Shown piece after piece: positions 46,393 through 56,872 of a stretch of 64,000 nucleotides of DNA. The stretch is from the NCBI RefSeq assembly GCF_022605165.1, contig NC_063075.1, positions 2,046,001 through 2,110,000 of the forward strand, read 5' to 3'. A program made the translations under genes and the position numbers. The number at the start of each line of letters is the position of its first letter. The first letter of the stretch is position 1. Below the pieces are notes generated by a model. It searched no databases and was not told where the DNA came from. It was given only the letters and a program-made list of their open reading frames with translations. This DNA comes from Purpureocillium takamizusanense (lineage: Eukaryota > Ascomycota > Sordariomycetes > Hypocreales > Ophiocordycipitaceae).

Positions 46393-48996
46393 ATGGGCAA
46401 TTCAAACACAAAGGAGTCGCGCGGCGAAGGCGGCGAGGGCCTAGACGCTCGCCGGAATGATGGCCGACCCCGCCGCATGAGCCGAGGCGATCTCGGCGGT
46501 CTCCTGAGCCTGCAGACCGGCTCTCGCGAACGAGAGCGCCAGGATGCCCCGTTTGAACGTCGGGAGACAAGACAGGAGCGCGAGGCCCGGAGACTAGAAC
46601 GAGAGCGCGTTGCCCGTGCCAAGGAGCGAGAGCGTAGCATGCGCGAGGAACACATCGACGGCGGCTTCCTTGTCACTTTGGGTACCTACACTGGCACCGA
46701 GGACTTCAGTAAACCAGTTGTGAGGCAGCTACAGGTGAGTCGCTTGACCTCTATCTGCATATTTTGAAAGCTGCAGATCTAACCCATGTCCCAGATTGAG
46801 CGGAAGATCGCCCCCTTCTGGCGTGGCTTGAATGACTGGTCTGAGAGCTGGGCGGAACATCAACTCGTTGCGGCGGCCCGTGGTCTCCCCATTCCCGCAG
46901 CGGATGCACCGCCCGACCCCGAACTGATGCCTCGCCCCGTCCCGCCTACGTCTGCATCCACACAGAATCTCAACAATTTGACAGTGCCTTTGGGGCCTCG
47001 CACGATGTCTGCGGCCTCGGATCGCAGTGAATCCGCCAATGGATCCAACTTACCATCCCCTACTACTGGAGGGACAGCAAAGAGCTCATCGATAAAGCCA
47101 AGGGCGAAGGCGCTTGCAGCTGCTCTGAGCGTGAGCTCCCGGAACGCCTCATCCACCGATCTGGCGCCGAAAGAGATGATGCTGCCTCATGATCCGTTCA
47201 TCAACGGCCAGCCCATCGAAGTCTACCTATACAAGGACGCTTCGGAGTGCCCAATCTGTTTCCTCTCTTACCCTCCCTATCTCAACCGCACTCGCTGCTG
47301 CGACCAGCCTATATGCAGCGAGTGCTTTGTTCAGATCAAGCGCGCGGACCCGCATTTGCCTGAGCATCACCCCGACGGCGCTGCCCGGGACCCCAACGAG
47401 GGTCTCAATCCCGACGACCCCCCAGAAATGCTCATCTCGGAGCCAGCAGCCTGTCCCTACTGCCAGCAACCCGAGTTCGGCGTCACGTACGAGGCTCCAC
47501 CATTCCGACGAGGGTTGGTGTACACAGCGGCACCCTCTAATTTTGGGTCAACAGCCATGTCGTCACAGAGTTCACTCAACTCAACCCTGCCACCTACATC
47601 CCCTCAGCAACATGGGCGTAGGCGAACGCATAGCTTGTCGGCGACGGCCCCTGGTGTCATCACCACGGACCGCGTGCGACCGGACTGGTGTACCAAACTG
47701 GCGTCTGCACGGGCACATCAGGCGCGCCGCGCAGCAGCAGCGACTGCCCTCCATACAGCAGCATTCCTGGTTGGCGCAACTGAACAGCGGTCACTCTTGC
47801 GCGGCGGACGTTTCGGTCGTAGAAATACCGGTACCGGCAGCAACGGCACGAGCACTCCAGGACCCGAAAACGGCACTTCTGCCATTGGAGCACCTGATGG
47901 CTTGGAGCCGGGTGAGCGGGGCTCATCTGCTGGTCGTGGAGATGGGACTAGGCGGACCAGAATGGAAGAATTGGAAGAAATGATGTTCATGGAGGCGGTA
48001 CGACTGTCGTTGGCCAGCGAAGAGGAGCGCAAGCGAAAGGAGGAGAAGGCCATCAGAAAAGAGGCCAAGAAACGCCAACAAGCCGAACGAAAGGCACAGA
48101 AGAAGCAAAGCAAAGATCCTTATGGAGGAGCCTTGAGCGGCGCTAGCGGCAGTAGCCTTTCCCTCGGACTTGGTCGCAGGAGGGGAAATAGCGCCGCAAG
48201 CAACTTGAGGATGGAAGTCACTGCCCCAGGCGCGTCACAGTCTCCGAGAGGCGACGAATCCCCGGCGTCGGAGCACGAGGATAACGTTGGCAAGGGCAAG
48301 GGCGTCGACAGAGGGACATCAGAGCCGACAACCCCGGCGACCACGGGACCATCGCTTCCGATACCTACGACGAGCCCGCGCGGGGGGTCTCACCTACGGC
48401 AGATGAGCAACGCATCCTCCCTCGGGTCGTCTCTTGCCGATACACCATCGGGCAGTTATTCTGGCCCTGGCTTCGTGGGGCCTGAGGGTACCGGCAGTTC
48501 GCGTCAAGGTCGGAACGATGACGGAGATGGCAACGAGCCCTTGTTCAACTTTCGAAGCCTAGCGGAGCTTGTCGGTGTCAATATCGATGATGGATCTGCA
48601 AATGCAGGCACAAGTGGGGGCGCGGAATCGCCACAGGCCGCGCATGACGGTACAGGCCGACCTCTTTCTCAAGTCAAGGAGGACGAAAAGGAAGAAGCCG
48701 AATCAGAGCATGTGGAAGCTCGTGAATCAGAATCGGAGAAGCCCAGTGGTGGAGCCGCAGACAATGTCGAAGACCTCGAAAAGACGATTACTCTCCCGCC
48801 GCAGGTTACACTCACGCCGCAGGGGTCGTCGGCCGGCAACGGCGCCGAAAGTGCAGAGAACAGCCGCCGCATTGCGCTGTGCCCCGAGGTGACCTTGACA
48901 CCAGAGACGCCAGTACCGCTAGACGAGTCTAAGACGGAGGACAAGCGGCTAGGGCATTCCAACATCATGGAGCAGGCGGCGCCCATTGCTCAGTGA
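46393..48996 (+). CDS. SIP5: Sip5-like protein with split RING-type zinc finger and N-myristoylation motif
   Basis: Two exons, 46393-46734 and 46795-48996 (60-nt intron, phase 0), encode 847 aa. The ATG at 46393 gives MGNSNTKES, a good N-myristoylation signal (Gly2, Thr6, Lys7). A charged helix follows (about 45-90, rich in Arg and Glu). The central finger begins at Cys266 ([27 protein letters not shown]) and closes with CPYC at 334 and [14 protein letters not shown]; this split RING-like finger is the Sip5 signature. Around residues 400-440 is another Glu/Lys-rich helix ([23 protein letters not shown]), and the C-terminal half is low complexity. Yeast Sip5 links Snf1 kinase to the Reg1/Glc7 phosphatase in glucose signalling. 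The protein is much longer than yeast Sip5 (489 aa), mostly through the disordered C-terminus. Confidence 0.85.
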
Positions 48997-50431
48997 GGGC
49001 AAACCGCGATAGGTTGTTTCTGGGGGAGGATAAATCAAGCAACGGGAGCAAGCCTCGTCACTTCTTTGGAGGCTTTGTATATTGTATACAGCAGCATGTG
49101 ATGGTATTACAACGAGCGACGAATGGATTCTGTTCTGGGCGCATGAGGTATGGGCAGAGTCTTGCGTGGGAAAGTAGGAAGACAGGCACCTCGATGGTGG
49201 TGTCATCAATATCTAAGACTATTTCGGCACTTTGCCAACGTTGTCTGATTCCATCGCCTGGATTGACCATGGGGGGCATAGAAAGTTTGTTTGTGCTCTA
49301 CCCACTTGGGTAACAAAGCTCTAAAGTAGGTAGCAAGCGGTAGTGATACGACGAACAAGGCCGCTCGCGGCGCGTACTGCCATTCGGCCCATCCCATTCA
49401 TCCGTGAAGGCGTGACCGCAACGTGACGCTGATAAAATTGGGGTAGAGTGGTGGTGCCTGGGCATGTTTGCCCTCAGAGTTTGCCTTTTGATGAGCGAGT
49501 CAGAAAAATAATAATAAGCAAGGTTAGTAGGATGGTAGGGTAGGTAGAGGACGGAGTAGATTTTAGAAGTTAGGTGGGGAGGTTGTTGTGGGTGGGGGGA
49601 GCGGGGGTGGATGCGCGGCACCACCTACGAAGTGCCGAATGGCGGGCGTGCACGCGCGCGATGCGTCCCGATCGGGACGCAAGGCTCATGCGTGTGTGTC
49701 TGACATCCTAACGTCCTGGGCTGTCGGGTGGTGTGGTTGCTTGCGCAGGGCCACGACGCGGCGGCTTTTTGTCTTTTGTACATGACGTCGGGTTCACGAA
49801 TATAAAGACCAGACAAAGCGCCCCGGGTCATTTATGGGAGTTTTGACCATTTCTGCTCTGTTACTCAGGTATTCTGTTTCCTCGTCTATTTACTCTATCC
49901 CCACGACCCTCTTCGTAGTCGTGGCGCCAGCCGAAAGAAAAGCCACGACCTTTCCGCCGACCACTTATTACACTCTAAATAAAGGGTGGGGTATCAGAGC
50001 CTCATCCAGGGCCACATTTCGCACCATGAACGCCGGTACCAGCGCCGATTCTGCCGTACTAGAAGAATACGGGATAACGAGGCATCGGGACGACATCGAC
50101 AGAGAGCACTCGGTTCAAGGCTCGAGCCACGTCGGACAGCCAGTGATCGAACACACAAAACGGCGAACGGCGCCCAGGATGGGAAGAAGACGTGACAAGG
50201 TATGGATCAAGCTCCTCCAGTTGCAGGATCGGGCTGCAAGGTCGAATGCGAGTGACGGATGCGGCGAAGGGAGCAGACAGGGCGCCAGGGACGACAAGAG
50301 ATAAAGAGAAACGGCGTCGATGCCAGGTCAAGTTTGGGCGACCTGACTTTGGCAGTGGGAGGGAGCGAAGGGGGGTATCAAGTCGGGGTTTAGCTCCTCT
50401 TATTGAACGTGAGCTACGGTTCTGAGTCGTC
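48997..50431. other. Convergent intergenic region with a doubtful small frame
   Basis: The stretch lies between the ends of the Sip5 gene (plus) and the GCIP-family gene (minus). A plus-strand frame from the ATG at 49834 (156 codons to 50304), with an internal ATG at 50026 in good context, is the only candidate. Its composition is basic and Ser/Arg-rich and no domain is visible, so I do not call it a gene. Confidence 0.35.
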
Positions 50432-51589
50432 CTATGACCCGTCACTTAGCCCGCACTCTTGAAATTGCGTTTGGAACTTGTGCAGCCACTTGGAGAATTC
50501 GTCGTCTCTGTCGCCTTGCCAGTCGCTCTTAAGCAACTGGACCGCGATGGACGTCTCGGTCATGCAAATGTCCATGGTCGTGTCGGCAAGTTCCGTGTCT
50601 TGATCGTACAAGGCATGAGCGATGGCTTCAAAATGATCCGGCAGCTTCTCCAGGACGACGAGAGCGTCCTCGAGACGCTTGCAAACGTCGATGGCAGCGC
50701 CGCGGGAGGGGGGAGGCAGCGTGGGGGCCGTCTTGATGCGTCGCTTCACCACGGCTTGGTAAAACAGATATATGAGGCCAAGCCGCTTGATGGCAACGTT
50801 CAGTCGGGGGCGGATCTCGTGCGGATCGTCAGCAGGGATGGGATCGGGCCCGCCCATGAGCTGGTCGACGAGGTCCTGGGCTTCGTCGGAGGAGTTAACA
50901 CCGTCGTCGTCCTCTTCGTCCTTGTCCTCTTCGTTGTCTTGGGCCCCGTCGGGCTCCTCCATACTCCACCCCTTCAGCTCAACGCGGATATCTTTGAGCG
51001 TATCTCTCCAATTGTCAATCTTTGCAGCAATGTAGCCCTTGACGCCTACTTTGGCCATATCGATGATGTTGTCGCAGGCGCTCCAAAGCTTGCCCACGAT
51101 CAAGTTCGGGCTGTTGCTGGCAGGCGCGAGACAGCCATCGAGTGGGATCCAGCTGAAGAGCTCAATCAGTCGCGTCAAGACTAATCGGCAGTAGACCACG
51201 AAGTCTGTTCGAAAATGAAGCGTGTAGTCTTCGGCGACGCAACCTTGTGCAGCCGTCACCAGCACCGCCACCGGGGATTGCATCAATTGGGTGATGACAG
51301 AAACCGCCGCCTTCGGACTGTAGGGCTCGTGGGTCAGGAGCAGCACGATCTTTGCGCTGTGCGCCTTGATCAACTCTGCACAGTCTTTAGCGAGAGGGAC
51401 GGCGTCGACGGCTGGCGGGGACGTTTGTCGTGAGACGCGGGGCGCCGAGGTGGACGAGGTCGGGGGACGGGAGGATGGGGGAGGGTTGATTTGTTCCAGG
51501 ACGTCCTGGAGATTGCTGAAGAGCGACAGAGCCGAGGTGACGATGGCGTTGAGGCTGGCGACCTCATCTGCCAGCGATCTCGTCGCCAT
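50432..51589 (-). CDS. Cyclin-D1-binding protein 1 / GCIP family protein
   Basis: A single exon of 385 codons on the minus strand, starting MATRSLADEV with the ATG at 51589; the frame extends upstream but only through non-coding-looking sequence. The protein is almost wholly helical. An N-terminal domain (LNAIVTSALSLFSNLQDVLEQI, then SPKAAVSVITQLMQSPVAVLVTAAQ, then VVYCRLVLTRLIELF) is followed by an acidic linker (NEEDKDEEDDDG) and a C-terminal helical domain (RLGLIYLFYQAVVKRRI). This two-domain layout matches the GCIP/CCNDBP1 family. Its animal members bind cyclin D and helix-loop-helix proteins; its role in fungi is unknown. It is divergent to the glucosidase II beta gene, with 452 bp between the two ATGs. 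Confidence 0.8.
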   Translation of the reverse strand: MATRSLADEVASLNAIVTSALSLFSNLQDVLEQINPPPSSRPPTSSTSAPRVSRQTSPPAVDAVPLAKDCAELIKAHSAKIVLLLTHEPYSPKAAVSVITQLMQSPVAVLVTAAQGCVAEDYTLHFRTDFVVYCRLVLTRLIELFSWIPLDGCLAPASNSPNLIVGKLWSACDNIIDMAKVGVKGYIAAKIDNWRDTLKDIRVELKGWSMEEPDGAQDNEEDKDEEDDDGVNSSDEAQDLVDQLMGGPDPIPADDPHEIRPRLNVAIKRLGLIYLFYQAVVKRRIKTAPTLPPPSRGAAIDVCKRLEDALVVLEKLPDHFEAIAHALYDQDTELADTTMDICMTETSIAVQLLKSDWQGDRDDEFSKWLHKFQTQFQECGLSDGS

Positions 51590-52041
51590 GTTGCTTGACG
51601 TCCCGAAGCTGGAGCGTGGTGGAGGCGATGAGTTGAACTTTTTTTCCCTGCCTGCGCGGAAAGTTGGAGGGGAACTACGGCCGGTTCGCTTGCCCAAGTT
51701 GCCCCTCCATTGGGCTACACTGTCAGCCCAGACAGCTGGCCGACTTTTTGCCGCCTGAACACACGGAAGCACGCACTGCAGCTGCTGGAAAGGCCCCACA
51801 CCCCAGCGGCCACTGAAACTGCAAGGCCCGCCCGCCCGCCACAGGGCAGATCCCACACCCCGCGGCACCACCACTGAGTGGATGGGTGAGGCTTGGGCCA
51901 CCCACATGCCACCCAGCTGCCCCTGGAACGGCTAGTGCGGCGGATCGGTCACCGTGTTCTGTTGCAGCAACAGGGGAGCTCCGACCCTCTCCAGCTTGCA
52001 GTGTTCACCTCAACATCAACGCCAAAAGTCGTCGTCTCACG
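51590..52041. promoter_or_regulatory. Bidirectional promoter region between GCIP-family and glucosidase II beta genes
   Basis: 452 bp separate the two divergent ATGs. Both leaders must lie here, so the genes may share promoter elements. The region is GC-rich with C runs near 51830-51870. No TATA box is seen. Confidence 0.5.
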
Positions 52042-53907
52042 ATGCAGCAGCCACGGTCTCTGGTGCTGTTGGGCGCCATCTCTTCCGTCACCGCGGCTGC
52101 TGCGGGCAGCCTGCCGCGCGGTGTCGGCCCAGAATGTATGTCCGTTCGTCCGTCCGCTCGCTCGCTCGATCGCCTTGTCCGTCCTGTGTCATGCGCGTCG
52201 CTGCTGTCGATCTACAGTTGCCCCGAATGGCACTGCAATTGCTGACCCGCGCGTGCAGTTGAGTCGTACTACGTTAGCAAAACCGAGTTTACTTGTATAA
52301 CGGATGCATCCATCAAGCTGAGCTGGGACCGAGTCAACGACAACACGTGCGACTGCCCTGACGGATCCGACGAGCCAGGCACGGCCGCCTGTGCCTACCT
52401 CGATCCCCTCTCGCCGCAGCAGCCCCTACCTGGCTCACCTTCTGGCAGCACGAGCACGAAAAATGCGCTCCCGGGGTTCTGGTGCCCCAACAAGGGCCAC
52501 ATTGGCTCCTATGTGCCCTTCGTGTACGTAAACGACGGCGTGTGCGACTACGACCTCTGCTGCGACGGCGCCGAGGAATTCGCCGGCGTTGGGGGCACAA
52601 AGTGCGAGAACCGCTGCGTCGAGATCGGCAAAGAGCATCGCAACTTGGAAGAGGAGAAGCGCAAAAACATGGAAAAGGCGGAGAAGAAGAGAAAGACGAT
52701 GGCCAAGGAGGCCAAGGAGCTGCGCCGACGCGTGGAGGTGCGCCTGGCTGACCTCGTCGACGAGATCAAGGAGCTCGAGGCCAAAAAGGACGACTTGCAG
52801 AGGAAGTTTGCCGCCATCGAGCTCCAAGAGAAGGGCAAGGTAGTCCGTGGCGAAGGCGGTGGAGGCAAGCTCGGCGTCCTTGTCGGTGTGGCCAAGGCCC
52901 GGGTCAACGAGTTGCGCAACACCCTCGACGGCGTCTTGCAGCAGCGTAACAATCTGCGTACCCAGGTCGACGAGCTGGAATCGATTCTGCGCAAGTTCAA
53001 AGAAGAGTATAACCCCAACTTCAACGACGAAGGCGTCAAGGCCGCGGTCAAGTCATTCGAGGACTACTCGGCACGCCAGGGAATGGAGGCCAACGATCAG
53101 TTTCCCGACTCGGAGATTGAGGAGGTACTCAAAGAGGACAGTGATACAATTGGTGTGAACTGGAAGGAGTTTGAGGAGCTGGGTGATGACACCGACATCC
53201 GTAAGTTTTCTGTCTACCCAGATGTTGCGCGCCTGATATTGAACAATTTTTCTCCAGTGTACAACTTTGAAGCATACTTGCCTTCCTTTCTCCGTAACCT
53301 GATTCACGACAAAGTCAACTCGCTGCGAGTGTGGCTCATTCAGAACGGTATGCTGGCTGACTCTGGCAAGGCTGGGACTGAGTCACACCTCGTCAAGGCG
53401 GCTCGCGAGGCCGTCGAGGCCGCTGACCGCGAGCTCAATGACAAGATCCGGCGCCGTGGTGACGAGCAGGATGACCTGAAGAAGGACTACGGGCCCCAAG
53501 ACATCTTCCGAGCTCTCAAGGGCAAGTCAGTGAGCATCGAGGCAGGCGAGTACACGTATGAGCTCACGTGGCTGGAGCGGACGTCGCAGAACTCGAAGAA
53601 GGGTCATGGCAACACCAACATGGGCAACTTTGCACGTATCGACCGGGAAATGGCCGACGATGAGGAACGTCTCGACGGCAAGAGTCTGGGCAAGGGAGAG
53701 AGGATGGTGATGCGCTACGAGGGTGGGCAAGGGTGCTGGAACGGACCGCAGCGACGGACCGATGTCTGGCTGGGATGCGCCGAAAAGGAGGAGGTCTGGA
53801 GGGTCAGTGAGGCGGAGAAGTGCGTCTACAAGATGGAGGTCGGCACTCCCGCGGCGTGTGAGCCAGCACCAGCCAAGGCTGGTCATGCTGGCAAGGATGA
53901 GTTGTGA
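52042..53907 (+). CDS. GTB1: Glucosidase II beta subunit (PRKCSH type), ER lumen
   Basis: Three exons, 52042-52135, 52259-53200 and 53258-53907, give 561 aa. A signal peptide (SLVLLGAISSVTAAAAG) is followed by Cys-rich LDL-receptor-A-like modules (CDCPDGSDEPGTAAC, then CDYDLCCDGAEEF). A long charged coiled coil follows (about 95-190: EEEKRKNMEKAEKKRK...), then an acidic region. A C-terminal MRH-type domain carries CWNGPQRRTDVWLGC from Cys505. The chain ends in KDEL, an ER-retrieval signal. The subunit retains the catalytic alpha subunit in the ER and helps it bind high-mannose glycans during trimming of Glc2/Glc1 in N-glycoprotein quality control. The last intron (57 nt, GTAAGT...TCCAG) is a multiple of three without a stop, so retention would add 19 residues. 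It was removed because DTDILYNFEAYLP restores the family pattern. Confidence 0.9.
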
Positions 53908-54464
53908 GGGCCATTGTCTAGAAAGGCCATGTAGGACTATGTGCTGCAGGTACGATGGTAGGAAGCATAGATGTAGACAGCCAGTTGAACTTGCTATGAC
54001 GGCCCGTTAATGGGCATCGTTTTGTATTCCATCGAGACTGTACGATGTATTTGTCTAGAGCCTCGAAACGTGTGTGCGGCGGTAGTCCCGTCAGAGGTGT
54101 CTGTGGCTGCGCAAGTGCCGCGCTGCGCATACCAAGTTAGCTACCTAGGTAACTAGTGGCGTCCCTCCCGGTCATGCCCCGCAGCGAACCTCACTTCGCC
54201 ATCGAACCTGACGCCAACGTATTTCATCTTTTTGAATATCTGCTGCATCTCTTACTGCGCCTCGCTCTGTTTGCGTTTGCATATGAGTTTCTCCGTTATA
54301 TCTTCATGTGAGACGTGAGCAGCAATGTAAAGCGGTTACACGGCAGCGTCCAATCCAATGCCCACCTTGCAATAGTAACATTTAGGACACCTCTCTCTCT
54401 CTCTCTCTCTCTGTCCCGATCATCAAGGGCGACAGCCAGACACGCTCCTCGCCCGTCGCCAAAC
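53908..54464. promoter_or_regulatory. Intergenic region with a (CT)11 tract before the transporter gene
   Basis: This region holds the 3' flank of the glucosidase II beta gene and the promoter of the next gene in the same direction. It contains TACCTAGGTA at 54142-54151 and a CT dinucleotide tract at 54391-54412, about 50 bp before the ATG. CT tracts near the transcription start are common in filamentous fungal promoters. Confidence 0.5.
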
Positions 54465-56522
54465 ATGAAGACCCTGTCCATGACCCTGCTGCCCCCGGGC
54501 AGCCGCCGGCTGTACACACTCTGCCTTCACCTCGCCGTCGGGGCCTCCATATGGGGCTACAACATCGGCATCCTGTCCTCGATCCTGGTGCACCCGGGCT
54601 GGAGGGCCGCGCTGGGCGGCTCGCCGTCGGCGTCGCAGCGCGGGCTCATCACGGGCATCTACTACCTCGGCACGTTCCTGTCGTACGTGCTGCTGTCGCA
54701 CCCGCTGGCGGACTGGCTCGGCAGGCGGTACGCCGCGCTGGCGGGCACGATGGTGCTGTGTCTCGGTGCGGTGGTCATGGCCAGTGTGAGGGACGGAGGC
54801 AGCAGCACCGGCGGCGGCGGAGGAGGAGGGGCCGTGGCCGCCATGGCGTGGGGGAGGTGGATTTGCGGCGTGGGCGTGGGAGTCGTGAGCACGACGGTGC
54901 CGCTCTATCAGAGTGAGGTGTCGCCAGCCAAGGAACGAGGCAAGTTCGTCACCATGAACCACGTCGGATTCATCACGGGACTCGCCACTGGCCTTTGGGT
55001 CGGCTATGGCATGACGTTTTGGAAAGGCCCCCAGGGCGAGTTCTGGGGCTGGAGGGTGTCTATCCTGATCCAGCTGTTGCCGGCCATCGTCTTCGCTGTC
55101 GGATTGCCCTTTCTCCCCGATACACCGCGATGGCTCGTCGAAAAGGGCCACATGGAGCGCGCCCGCAAGGTCCTCTTCTGGCTTCGCGATGGTACCACCT
55201 CCCGCGAGGCCATCACTCACGAGCTGCACGCCATCAGCGCCGACGTCGAGTCCCGCCACACGGCCCTCGCCTCCGCCTCGTCTACCACCACCACCACGAC
55301 GTCATCATCGCCCTTCGTCGCGCTGACGCTGTCGCTCTTCCGCGAGCCCGCCCTCTTCGCCCGCCTCTGGCGCGCCTTCCTGCTGCAGTTCATGGCGCAG
55401 ATGTGCGGCGCCACCGCCATGAAGTACTACCTGCCCGCGCTGCTCAAGGCGCTCGGCGTGGAGACGCGCGTCGCCCTCATGGCCGGCGCCGCGGAGATGA
55501 CGGTCAAGATTGGCATGACGGTCCTCGAGATGTGGGTGATTGACCGGTTCGGGAGGAGGGCATGCCTCGTGGGCGGCAGTCTGGTCATGGGCGTCGCGAT
55601 GCTGGTACGTGTTTCTCGAAAGACTAGCCAGCCAGCTCGTTGCATTTTTGGAGAAAAGTCGCTGACCCTAGGCCGAGCGCATCAGATCAACGGAGCGTTG
55701 CCGCTGGCCTTCCCCAACAATGCCAACAAGGCCGCCGACGTGGTGTGCATCGCCTTCATCTTCATCTACGCCATGGGCTACAGCCTCGGTCTCGGACCCG
55801 CCGCATGGGTATACAGTTCCGAGGTACGGCGTCATACACTTCCCCTCTCTTCTAGAATTCTCCCATTGCCCGAGTTTTGCCCCGAATTGCTGACCGTCTG
55901 CCTGCGACGATTGCCAGATCTTCCCCACGTCGGTCCGCGCCCGTGGCCTCAACTTTGCCGCCTCGGGCGGTTCCATCGGCAGCATCATCGTCGCGCAGGC
56001 CTGGCCCGTCGGACTGGCGCATCTCGGCAGCGGCATCTACTTCTTCTTCATGGCCGTCAACTTCATCTGCGTACCTGTACGTGAAGTTTCTGCGTTGCTT
56101 TCTCCCTTTCTTTTTATACCGCCATTACTTTGCTTCGCGTTTGCCAACAGCCACGCCACGTTGTGGGCGTCTCGTGACGCTTTCTCTTCTTCTTCCTTCC
56201 TTCCTTCTTTCTTTCTTTCTTTTTTGCTCCGACAAGGGCAATGGATCTCAAACTGACTTTTGCGCAGGTCATCTGGATGCTTTACCCAGAGACAAAAGGC
56301 CGTGCTCTCGAGGACATGGATAGCCTTTTCGGCAAAGCAACCGATTCTCGGTTCCACAGCTCAGCTTACTTGCAGCTAGATGGCTCTGAGGCAGGCGATG
56401 AGTGGACGGGAGACCATGCTGGCACCTCGGGGACGTCTTCGGGGCGAGCGCGCCCGCGCAACCAACGCAGGGGAAACACAGAGCAGGACGAAGAGGAGGA
56501 TGCGCCACTCCTGAGTCGGTAG
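54465..56522 (+). CDS. MFS sugar transporter, yeast Vps73/Ybr241c type, probably vacuolar
   Basis: Four exons, 54465-55604, 55686-55823, 55918-56076 and 56268-56522, all with phase 0 joins, encode 563 aa. The start is MKTLSMTLL (ATG 54465); the frame reaches further up only through a GTG. Sugar-porter motifs: GYNIGILSS in helix 1, ADWLGRR in the 2-3 loop, PDTPRWLVEKG, a YSSE/IFPTSVRARG split exactly by intron 2, and YPETKGRALEDMD. The helix 10-11 text (INGALPLAFPNNANKAADVVC and GPAAWVYSSE) is typical of the Vps73/Ybr241c branch, whose yeast members are vacuolar. The C-terminal tail ends EEDAPLLSR and offers an acidic dileucine signal (ExxxLL), used for vacuolar sorting. The substrate is unknown. 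The last intron is long (191 nt) and holds a C/T-rich run. Confidence 0.85.
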
Positions 56523-56872
56523 GGTGCGATGATAGGCTACGGCTTGCAACGTTTCGCGCCTTGCACGCATAGTGCTAGCCTAGCTCAACTTTCAACGATG
56601 ACATGTGCACCTGAACAGCACAGGGGAGTTCGCAGTTGGGTGAATGATATCATAATTATAAACATATAGGCACGCTGTCTAGCCATGACGTTGCAGCCCC
56701 AGCCATCCCGGACGCACCCAAAGCACGTAGCAAACCCCTCAAGCTACTCCTCAACGCCGCTCATCGTTCGCTGGATATCAAAATAACCAGAAAGGCCGTG
56801 ATCCACGCGTGACAACTCCCACCCCGAAACAGAAGGATGGCATCGACCTGGAGTGGTGATACTCTTGAGTGC
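56523..56872. other. Convergent 3' intergenic region
   Basis: 350 bp between the stop codons of the sugar transporter (plus) and TOR (minus). The AT-richer centre near 56645-56670 is likely to hold the 3' ends of both transcripts, which may overlap. No gene is seen. Confidence 0.5.

Noticed and set aside
49834..50304. 156-codon plus-strand frame in the convergent gap
   Set aside because: Has an ATG but a low-complexity basic composition and no domain; cannot be told from chance.
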